Assembly (NCBI RefSeq): GCF_027213645.1
Contig: NZ_JAPWGL010000003.1
Coordinates: 496,001-560,000, forward strand
Origin: Pedobacter rhodius
GTDB taxonomy: Bacteria; Bacteroidota; Bacteroidia; Sphingobacteriales; Sphingobacteriaceae
Direction: 5' to 3'
DNA: 64,000 nucleotides
Positions 1 to 6,754 of this stretch are shown in pieces. The notes under the pieces are model-generated. The model was not told where the DNA came from. It saw only the letters and a list, made by a program, of their open reading frames with translations, and ran no database searches. Position 1 is the first letter of the stretch, and each line of letters starts with the position of its first letter. The translations under genes and the position numbers were made by a program.

Positions 1-3000
1 CGCGATTTAATAAACAGATACAAAACCGACGATAGGGTAACGCAATTTACCAAATCGTTGAATACTTCTAAAAACCCGAAAATACAATTAAAGGGATTGG
101 TAGGTTCTGCCGATGCCATTGTTGCACTTTCATCGTACTTTTTGCTACATAAGCCATTGCTTTTTATTCTTCCGGATAGGGAAGAGGCCGCTTATTTTCA
201 GTCGGATTTAGAAAGCGTTTTAGATAAACAGGTTTTACTTTTTCCATCGTCTTACCGAAAATCTTTCGATTTTACGCAGGTTGATACCGCAAATGTTTTG
301 GCTCGTGCGGAGGTTTTGAATGAGCTGAATCATGATTCGGAATACGGAAAGATCGTGGTTTCGTACCCCGAAGCCATTGCAGAAAAGGTAATTGACCGGT
401 CTGCTTTAGAGAAAAACACGCTTGAAATTAGTCTGGGCGCAAAACTCGGCATCGATTTTATTAATGAATTTTTAATTGATTATGATTTCGACCGAAGGGA
501 TTTTGTTTACGAACCAGGTCAATTTTCTATTCGTGGCGGCATTGTAGATATTTTTTCTTTTTCATCTGATTTACCTTACCGCATTGAGTTTTTTGGCGAT
601 GAGGTAGAAAGCATAAGAAGTTTTGAAATTGAAAGTCAGCTTTCGGTGGCTGATGTTAAATCGCTAACCATTGTTCCAAATGTGCAGGCAAAGTTTTTAA
701 CGGAAAGCAATATCAGCATTCTGGATTACATTGATGGTGATACGCAGCTTTGGTTTAAAGATGTTGAATTTACACTCGATATTGTTAAGGCGGGCTTTAA
801 AAAGGCTGTCGAACTTTGGAAAGCGTTATCTCAAGCGGATAAAGCTCAAAACCCCGAATGGATTGACCCTAAGTTTGCCTTTACCGATGAGAAATTACTT
901 GGCGACCACCTTCAGGATTTCCCGATAATCGAGTTTGGCAAACAGTTTTTTTATCAAACAGAAAATCGTTTTGAGTTCGAAACCAGGCCGCAGCCATCCT
1001 TTAATAAAGATTTTAACCTGCTCATTCACAATTTAAAAGAAAATGAAAAAGCAGGAATCGTAAACTTCATTTTTACCGATTCACCAAAGCAAATTGAGCG
1101 TTTATATGCCATTTTGGAGGATATTGATAAAACCGCGAAGTTTACACCTATAAACAGTATGTTGCGCGAAGGTTTTGTCGATGCGCAAATTCAAACCGCT
1201 TTTTATACCGATCACCAGATTTTCGATCGCTATTATAAATACAAGCTTAAAAAAGGCTATCAGAAAAGTCAGGCCATTACGCTAAAAGATCTTCGTGAGT
1301 TAAAATCAGGCGATTATGTTACCCACATCGACCATGGTATTGGAAAATATGCCGGTCTGGAAAAAGTGGAGGTTAACGGCAAAACCCAGGAAATGATCCG
1401 TTTGATTTATGCCGATAATGATTTACTTTACGTAAACATTAACTCGTTAAATCGCATTGCGAAATACAGCGGCAAGGAAAGCGGTGTACCTAAAATGAAT
1501 AAGCTGGGTACTGATGCCTGGGACAAGCTGAAAAAAACCACAAAAAAAAAAGTTAAAGACATTGCCCGCGATTTAATTAAGCTTTATGCTTTACGTAAAA
1601 CGCAGGCCGGGACCGCTTTTTCTCCCGATGGTTATCTGCAAACTGAACTCGAAGCTTCCTTTATTTATGAAGATACGCCCGATCAGCTAAAAGCAACACA
1701 GGATGTAAAAAAGGATATGGAATCGCCGCATCCGATGGATAGGTTGGTTTGCGGCGATGTTGGTTTCGGCAAAACTGAAATCGCCGTTCGTGCGGCGTTT
1801 AAAGCCGTTGCCGAAGGTAAACAGGCTGCCATCCTGGTACCCACAACGATTTTGGCCCTTCAGCACTTTAAAACTTTTTCTTCAAGATTAAAAGATTTCC
1901 CGGTTACGGTAGATTACATCAATCGCTTTAAAACCAATAAACAGATTAAAGATACTTTAGCCGAAGCCGCAGCCGGAAAAGTTGATATTTTAATCGGCAC
2001 GCACCGTTTGCTAAGCAAGGATGTGAAATTTAAAGATCTTGGCATCATGATTATTGATGAGGAGCAAAAGTTTGGTGTTACCGCAAAAGAAAGGCTAAAA
2101 GCGGTACGGGTAAATGTTGATACGTTAACGCTTACGGCAACGCCAATTCCAAGAACTTTACACTTCTCTTTGATGGGTGCCAGGGATTTATCTATCATCA
2201 GTACACCACCGCCAAATCGCCAGCCGGTTAGTACAGAACTGCATGTTTTTAACGATAAGTTAATTCAGGAAGCGGTTCAGTTCGAATTGGACCGGGGTGG
2301 CCAGGTTTTCTTTATTCATAACCGTGTAAATGATTTAATGCAATTGGGCGGATTGATTCAGAAACTGGTTCCGAAAGCCAGAATTGGTATTGCGCATGGT
2401 CAGTTGGATGGTGATGCCTTGGAAGATGTAATGCTTGATTTTATTAACGGCGAAAAAGATGTACTGGTTGCCACCACGATTATCGAAGCCGGTCTGGATA
2501 TTCCAAATGCCAACACCATTATCATCAACCACGCACACATGTTTGGTTTGAGCGATTTGCACCAAATGCGTGGTCGTGTTGGGCGAAGCAATAAAAAAGC
2601 TTTTTGCTATCTGCTTTCGCCGCCATTATCAACCTTAACTTCTGAAGCCCGGAAACGCCTGAGTGCCATTGAAGAATTTTCTGATTTAGGTAGCGGATTT
2701 AATGTCGCGATGCGTGATTTAGATATCCGCGGAAGCGGGAATTTGCTTGGTGCAGAACAAAGTGGTTTCATTGCCGAAATTGGTTTCGAAATGTACCATA
2801 AAATTTTAGATGAAGCCATTCAGGAACTCAAAGAAGCCGAATTTAAAGGATTATTTGAGAACGAACCTGCTCGTCCTTATGTCGGTTTTACACAGGTTGA
2901 TACTGATTTGGAATTGTATATCCCGGATGCCTACATCACCAATATTACCGAACGTTACAATTTGTACACAGAACTTTCTAAACTGGATAACGAAAAAGAA

Positions 3001-3330
3001 TTAGCGGTTTTTGAGAAACATTTAGCCGATAGGTTCGGGCCGGTTCCGCCGCAGGTAAAAACCATGTTGAGTGTGGTTCGTTTACAGTGGTTAGGCAAAA
3101 AGTTAGGCTTTGAAAAAATCAGCTTTAAAAAGAATAGTTTACGTGGTTATTTCTTAAGCGATAAACAATCGAAATATTTCGATTCTGAAACCTTTACCAG
3201 GATTTTAACCTTTGCGCAAAATCATCCGCGAATGTGTAATTTAAAAGAGGTGAAAAACACATTGCGCATTGCTTTTGACAATATAAATACGGTTGAAGAA
3301 GCCATTCAAACTTTAGAATTAATCGATTAA
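1..3330 (+). CDS. mfd: Transcription-repair coupling factor Mfd (5' end outside window)
   Basis: Mfd is an ATP-dependent translocase that removes RNA polymerase stalled at DNA lesions and recruits UvrABC. The frame is open from base 1, so the true start lies a short way upstream; the TTG at 58 is only the first possible start codon inside the window. In order: a UvrB-like N-terminal part (to about 1 kb), the CarD-like RNA-polymerase interaction domain near 1290-1480 (SGDYVTHIDHGIGKYAG), the helicase core with Walker A GDVGFGKTE near 1755-1785 and DEEQ near 2055, motif VI near 2560-2590 (HQMRGRVGRS) and the C-terminal TRCF domain. About 1,110 residues are visible, close to the usual full length. 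Identity is very secure. A palindromic region follows the stop codon. Confidence 0.97.
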   Translation, partial: RDLINRYKTDDRVTQFTKSLNTSKNPKIQLKGLVGSADAIVALSSYFLLHKPLLFILPDREEAAYFQSDLESVLDKQVLLFPSSYRKSFDFTQVDTANVLARAEVLNELNHDSEYGKIVVSYPEAIAEKVIDRSALEKNTLEISLGAKLGIDFINEFLIDYDFDRRDFVYEPGQFSIRGGIVDIFSFSSDLPYRIEFFGDEVESIRSFEIESQLSVADVKSLTIVPNVQAKFLTESNISILDYIDGDTQLWFKDVEFTLDIVKAGFKKAVELWKALSQADKAQNPEWIDPKFAFTDEKLLGDHLQDFPIIEFGKQFFYQTENRFEFETRPQPSFNKDFNLLIHNLKENEKAGIVNFIFTDSPKQIERLYAILEDIDKTAKFTPINSMLREGFVDAQIQTAFYTDHQIFDRYYKYKLKKGYQKSQAITLKDLRELKSGDYVTHIDHGIGKYAGLEKVEVNGKTQEMIRLIYADNDLLYVNINSLNRIAKYSGKESGVPKMNKLGTDAWDKLKKTTKKKVKDIARDLIKLYALRKTQAGTAFSPDGYLQTELEASFIYEDTPDQLKATQDVKKDMESPHPMDRLVCGDVGFGKTEIAVRAAFKAVAEGKQAAILVPTTILALQHFKTFSSRLKDFPVTVDYINRFKTNKQIKDTLAEAAAGKVDILIGTHRLLSKDVKFKDLGIMIIDEEQKFGVTAKERLKAVRVNVDTLTLTATPIPRTLHFSLMGARDLSIISTPPPNRQPVSTELHVFNDKLIQEAVQFELDRGGQVFFIHNRVNDLMQLGGLIQKLVPKARIGIAHGQLDGDALEDVMLDFINGEKDVLVATTIIEAGLDIPNANTIIINHAHMFGLSDLHQMRGRVGRSNKKAFCYLLSPPLSTLTSEARKRLSAIEEFSDLGSGFNVAMRDLDIRGSGNLLGAEQSGFIAEIGFEMYHKILDEAIQELKEAEFKGLFENEPARPYVGFTQVDTDLELYIPDAYITNITERYNLYTELSKLDNEKELAVFEKHLADRFGPVPPQVKTMLSVVRLQWLGKKLGFEKISFKKNSLRGYFLSDKQSKYFDSETFTRILTFAQNHPRMCNLKEVKNTLRIAFDNINTVEEAIQTLELID

Positions 3331-3331
3331 A

Positions 3332-3400
3332 AACGTTAATTCAGTCAGTTAACTGACTGAATTAACGTTAATTGAGTCAGTCTTTTGACTGAATTAATGT
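3332..3400. repeat. Four-arm palindromic region between mfd and the AAA ATPase gene
   Basis: Positions 3332-3369 form a perfect 38-bp inverted repeat with no loop, centred between 3350 and 3351. A second, imperfect hairpin follows at about 3368-3398 (arms TTAATTGAGTCA and TGACTGAATTAA, one mismatch, short loop). The core TTAATTCAGTCAG therefore occurs four times in alternating orientation. It may terminate mfd transcription or be a regulator-binding site for the next gene, since the inferred -33 element lies within the second hairpin. Function is inferred only. Confidence 0.8.
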
Positions 3401-3416
3401 TTTTTTGGTATATTTG
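3384..3416 (+). promoter_or_regulatory. Bacteroidota-type promoter for the AAA_14 ATPase gene
   Basis: A -33 TTTG (3384-3387) is separated by 21 bases from a -7 box TATATTTG (3409-3416), matching TAnnTTTG. The -7 box ends only four bases before the ATG at 3421, so transcription would begin at about the start codon and the mRNA may be leaderless. Confidence 0.6.
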
Positions 3417-3420
3417 ACTT

Positions 3421-4557
3421 ATGCAAAGCCAGATTTCAAGATATTTAAAATCTACTATTCTAAGCAAAATAGGGAAAAATAAAGTCGTTTTGCTCTTTGG
3501 AACCAGGCGGGTTGGTAAAACCTGGCTTATTGAACAAATTACCACCGAAGCAAATGTAGAATACCTTTTTTTAAATGGCGAGGATCAGGATGTACAAACA
3601 TTGCTTACCACGAGAACTGAAGCGAACTATAAAAGAATTTTAGGTAGTGCCAAATTATTGGTTATTGATGAAGCGCAGGTTATACCCGAAATTGGAAAAA
3701 TTTTAAAACTACTTATAGATAGCTTTAAAGATTTGACCATCATAGCGAGTGGTTCATCAGCATTCGATCTTTCGAACCAAACCGGCGAACCTTTAACGGG
3801 CAGAAGTTTAACTTACTACTTATATCCAATTGCACAATTAGAATTATCACAATATGAAAACGGACTTCAAACTGCTCAAAATCTCGAAGAAAGGTTAGTT
3901 TTTGGTTCTTACCCGGAGTTATTTCAATTGGAAACTTTAGCAGAAAAATCGCAATATTTAACTGAACTGATAAAGTCATATTTACTTAAAGATATTTTGA
4001 TATATGAAAACATTCAAAATAGTAGTAAGTTATTAGAATTGTTAAAGCTAATTGCATTTCAGGTTGGCTCAGAAGTTTCTATTGATGGGCTTTCCCGTTC
4101 TTTAGGAATTAGCAAAAACACTGTAGACCGCTATCTTGATCTACTCTCAAAAGTATTCATCATTTATAAAGTTGGTGGCTACAGTAATAATTTGCGTAAA
4201 GAAGTAACCAAATCTTCTAAATGGTATTTTTATGATAACGGGATTAGAAATGCTATTATTAACGACTTTAGATTACTGGCATTACGTAACGATCATGGAA
4301 TTTTGTGGGAAAATTATGGTTTTAGTGAGCGGATAAAAAAATTGTCATATCAACAACAAAATGTTCAACATTACTTTTGGCGCACTTACGACCAGCAGGA
4401 AATTGATTTAATTGAAGAAAAGGAGGGACAGATTAATGCTATTGACTTTAAATGGGGAAATCAAAAGAAAAAAATACCCGGTTTTTTTGCTAAAAACTAT
4501 CCTAATGCCTCATTTTCAATCATTAACAAAGAAAACTATTTAGACTTTATACTTTAA
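3421..4557 (+). CDS. AAA_14 / DUF4143 family ATPase
   Basis: This 378-residue protein belongs to the large AAA_14-DUF4143 ATPase family, whose cellular role is unsettled. The Walker A motif is FGTRRVGKTW (residues 26-35) and Walker B is VIDEAQ (81-86). A winged-helix-like segment (about 205-235, ISKNTVDRYLDLLSKV) precedes a C-terminal part with a PD-(D/E)xK-like signature (EIDLIEE then AIDFKW, residues 327-345), typical of DUF4143 proteins. The stop codon overlaps the next start (TAATG), so the two genes are probably translated together. The gene looks more AT-rich than mfd by eye, and these ATPases are often accessory and mobile. Family assignment is firm, function unknown. Confidence 0.88.
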   Translation: MQSQISRYLKSTILSKIGKNKVVLLFGTRRVGKTWLIEQITTEANVEYLFLNGEDQDVQTLLTTRTEANYKRILGSAKLLVIDEAQVIPEIGKILKLLIDSFKDLTIIASGSSAFDLSNQTGEPLTGRSLTYYLYPIAQLELSQYENGLQTAQNLEERLVFGSYPELFQLETLAEKSQYLTELIKSYLLKDILIYENIQNSSKLLELLKLIAFQVGSEVSIDGLSRSLGISKNTVDRYLDLLSKVFIIYKVGGYSNNLRKEVTKSSKWYFYDNGIRNAIINDFRLLALRNDHGILWENYGFSERIKKLSYQQQNVQHYFWRTYDQQEIDLIEEKEGQINAIDFKWGNQKKKIPGFFAKNYPNASFSIINKENYLDFIL

Positions 4558-4775
4558 TGGATCCTACTCTATTACTCGATTTAGTGAAAATGCAAATGCC
4601 TTATGGAAAATACAAAGGTTACTTAATTTGTAACATCCCCGAAAGTTATTTGCTTTGGTACAAGGATAAGGGTTTCCCGAAGGGAAAACTAGGCGACTTG
4701 ATGGCTACTATGTTCGAAATACGGGTAAACGGACTGGAATATTTGTTAACGCCTTTGAAGGCAAATCGATTATAA
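4557..4775 (+). CDS. DUF3820 family small protein
   Basis: A 72-residue protein with the DUF3820 pattern: MPYGKYKGYLICNIPESYLLW near the N-terminus, then GFPKGKLGDLMATMFEI. Members are small and usually lack an assigned biochemical function. The ATG shares one base with the stop codon of the AAA_14 gene, which indicates translational coupling in a two-gene unit. No signal peptide or membrane segment is visible. Family call is good; any link to the ATPase rests on the overlap alone. Confidence 0.8.
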   Translation: MDPTLLLDLVKMQMPYGKYKGYLICNIPESYLLWYKDKGFPKGKLGDLMATMFEIRVNGLEYLLTPLKANRL

Positions 4776-5042
4776 AAAAGTCGACCTGATAGGATAGCTA
4801 TCGGATTTATTTCATGGTCTATACCATTAGCCCGTATCCTAAAAGACCAATAATTTGCTAACTTCATTCTATAAGAAATCAGCGTTCCCGTTATAAGTTT
4901 GGTTTGTAAGGACACAGACCCTGGAGTTGGAAAAACAAAATCTGCGTAATTAGCGAAATCTGCGGGAGACCATTAGCCGTCATTACCACAGCAATACGGA
5001 ATTCATAGAAACGACATGCATAATCAATGTAATTGCGGAAAT
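4776..5042. other. Intergenic stretch with degenerate repeat fragment
   Basis: No gene is seen. It carries a 10-bp palindrome GATAGCTATC near 4793-4802 and, at about 4931-5010, a stretch (AAATCTGCGTAATTAGCGAA, then AAATCTGCGGGAG) that matches 6630-6700 closely. Both genes that flank this stretch point into it, so it holds no start region. Confidence 0.6.
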
Positions 5043-5762
5043 CTATATTTCACAGCCATTTTCATCGCAAATTGCATCATCGTTTTTATTCAACGAAGTT
5101 AAATTTGTTTTAGGCTGAGCTGATTTCCATTCTGTGAAACTTTGCGTTAAAGCATCGGTAAAAGCCTGAACAGGCTGAGCACCCGAAACGCCATATTTTC
5201 TGTCCATCACAAAATACGGAACACCACGAATGCCTAAATTCTGACTTTCGTAAACATCATAGCGAACGGATTCAGCAAATTTATCGCTCTTCAAAATAGC
5301 TTCTGCTTCTGTTTTATCCAATCCTATTTCTTCTGCCAGTTGCAGTAAAACAGCGTCTTCTCCAATATTTAAGCTTCGAACAAAATGCGCTTCGAAGAGT
5401 TTTTCCTCGGCTAAATCCTGTAGATTATGTTTAGCAGCCAAATGAATTAAACGATGGGCATTAAAGGTATTTGCCGGAATATTTTTATCGAAATCAATTG
5501 TTAATCCGGCATTTGCAGCCATATCAGCAACCTGTTTAGTCATCTGTTTTGCCTGTTCAACCGGCATTCCTTTACTTCTCGAAAGGTAATCGTAAACAGT
5601 TTCGTTATTCGTATTATGGTAATCAGGGTTAAGCTGATAGCTTTTCCACTCCACATCAATTTCATTTTTAAAAGGTAAAGTTTCTATTGCCTTTTCAAAA
5701 TGACGCTTCCCGATATAGCAAAACGGACACATTACATCCGACCAGATTTCTACTTTCATCAT
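5043..5762 (-). CDS. FrnE-like DsbA family oxidoreductase
   Basis: A 239-residue thioredoxin-fold protein of the DsbA/FrnE branch (2-hydroxychromene-2-carboxylate isomerase/DsbA-like). The redox motif is CPFC (residues 12-15) right after the first beta strand (VEIWSDVMCPFCYIGKRHF), followed by the helical insertion and the GIRGVPYFVMDRKYGVSGAQ segment containing the conserved cis-proline (GVPYF). There is no signal peptide, so it is cytoplasmic, as expected for FrnE-like proteins, which handle disulfides or thiol adducts. It stands alone, convergent with the DUF3820 gene. The alternative start one codon downstream (MKV) is equally possible. Confidence 0.9.
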   Translation of the reverse strand: MMKVEIWSDVMCPFCYIGKRHFEKAIETLPFKNEIDVEWKSYQLNPDYHNTNNETVYDYLSRSKGMPVEQAKQMTKQVADMAANAGLTIDFDKNIPANTFNAHRLIHLAAKHNLQDLAEEKLFEAHFVRSLNIGEDAVLLQLAEEIGLDKTEAEAILKSDKFAESVRYDVYESQNLGIRGVPYFVMDRKYGVSGAQPVQAFTDALTQSFTEWKSAQPKTNLTSLNKNDDAICDENGCEI

Positions 5763-5871
5763 ACAAAGCTAAGCCGATTATAATTAAACATGGTAAGTGA
5801 AAAGTCAAAAGCAAATGGCAAGAAATATTGCAAAATTTTATATGTTTGAGCAAACAAACAAATTTATAACG

Positions 5872-6516
5872 ATGAAAAAAATCTTATTAACGCTCTTAGT
5901 AATGGGTGTGTATTTTGGTGCGTTCGCACAATTTGAAGGGTCAAAACAAGTTTTTGAAAGCCCAAAGTTAAAAACCGAAAAAGAAAAGCACAAGCTCGTG
6001 GCAATTTTACCTTTTGCGACAAAAATTTCTTACAAAAAAATGCCGAAAAACTTTAATGCCGAGGCCAACAGGGATCAGGAAAAAACAATGTCAAAATCAA
6101 TTCAATCGAGCATGTATACTTTCCTGCTTCGAAAAGCAAGCGATTACACCGTTGAATTTCAAGATGTAGACCGGACAAACATTTTATTAAAAAAAGCAGG
6201 CATAGCCGATAAGCTTGAAGAAATGACTAAAGATGAAATTGCAAAAATTTTGGGCGTTGATGCCGTTTTAGGCGGAAGTTTTGAAACTGAGCAAACCAAA
6301 AGCGAAGCCGGCGCTATCGCATCTGCAGTATTGTTTGGTGGTTTTGGCGGTAAAACCGGAACAGGTACACTAACCTTAACGCTAAACAATGGTTCAACCG
6401 GAGATTTACTTTGGCGTTTCTTTAAAACTATGAACGATAGCATAACGACATCAACCGATGACCTAGTTGAACATATGATGAGGAAAGTTTCGAGAAATTT
6501 CCCTTATTCAAAATAA
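5872..6516 (+). CDS. Secreted protein of unknown function (weakly CsgG/LpoB-like)
   Basis: A 214-residue exported protein. The start at 5872 is chosen over the ATG at 5797 because it begins a clean signal peptide (MKKILLTLLVMGVYFGAFAQ). After it the pattern HKLVAILPFATKI, a later DRTNILLKKAGI and DEIAKILGVDAVLGGSFE resemble the strand-helix layout of CsgG/LpoB/TolB-N-like periplasmic proteins, but I do not recognise the exact family. A glycine-rich segment (FGGFGGKTGTGT) lies near the C-terminus. No lipobox cysteine is visible. Followed by a strong terminator, so probably monocistronic. Function unknown. Confidence 0.75.
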   Translation: MKKILLTLLVMGVYFGAFAQFEGSKQVFESPKLKTEKEKHKLVAILPFATKISYKKMPKNFNAEANRDQEKTMSKSIQSSMYTFLLRKASDYTVEFQDVDRTNILLKKAGIADKLEEMTKDEIAKILGVDAVLGGSFETEQTKSEAGAIASAVLFGGFGGKTGTGTLTLTLNNGSTGDLLWRFFKTMNDSITTSTDDLVEHMMRKVSRNFPYSK

Positions 6517-6533
6517 AGAATAATATTAGACAC

Positions 6534-6563
6534 AATAAAGCCACTAAATTTAGTGGCTTTATT
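6534..6563 (+). terminator. Intrinsic terminator after the secreted unknown
   Basis: A perfect 30-bp palindrome AATAAAGCCACTAAA / TTTAGTGGCTTTATT lies 17 bases after the stop codon at 6516, with flanking A and T tracts on both sides, so it may work in either direction. Confidence 0.8.
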
Positions 6564-6619
6564 GCTTATGAACCATTTATGTAACTGGCTAAATATTTTG
6601 AGCCAAAGACAGGGAGATC

Positions 6620-6700
6620 GGATCACGGAAAATCTGTGTAATTAGGGAAATCTGCGGGAAACTATTTAGCAGTAATTGCTACAGAAACGCGAATTCATAT
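6620..6700. repeat. Degenerate intergenic repeat (second copy of the 4931-5010 type)
   Basis: The stretch AAATCTGTGTAATTAGGGAA, AATCTGCGGGAAAC and GCGAATTCATAT parallels 4931-5010 base for base over most of about 75 bp. It has no coding capacity. Confidence 0.6.
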
Positions 6701-6701
6701 A

Positions 6702-6748
6702 AATTCACAAGCCGCTATCCTCTCCTCAAAGAAAGCGGCTTGTGAATT
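6702..6748 (-). terminator. Terminator hairpin of the M14 peptidase gene
   Basis: A 15-bp perfect stem (6702-6716 with 6734-6748, core AAGCCGCT/AGCGGCTT) with a 17-base loop sits seven bases beyond the stop codon of the minus-strand peptidase gene. The U-tract is weak. Confidence 0.7.
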
Positions 6749-6754
6749 AAGATT

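Noticed and set aside
3421..4775. Phage-defence system made of the AAA_14 ATPase and DUF3820 gene
   Set aside because: No other defence gene, nuclease or mobile element marker is adjacent; the family is widespread without established defence function. The pair is kept only as an observation.
5797..5871. Longer start for the secreted unknown
   Set aside because: The upstream 25 residues are hydrophilic and precede a clear signal peptide that starts at 5872.
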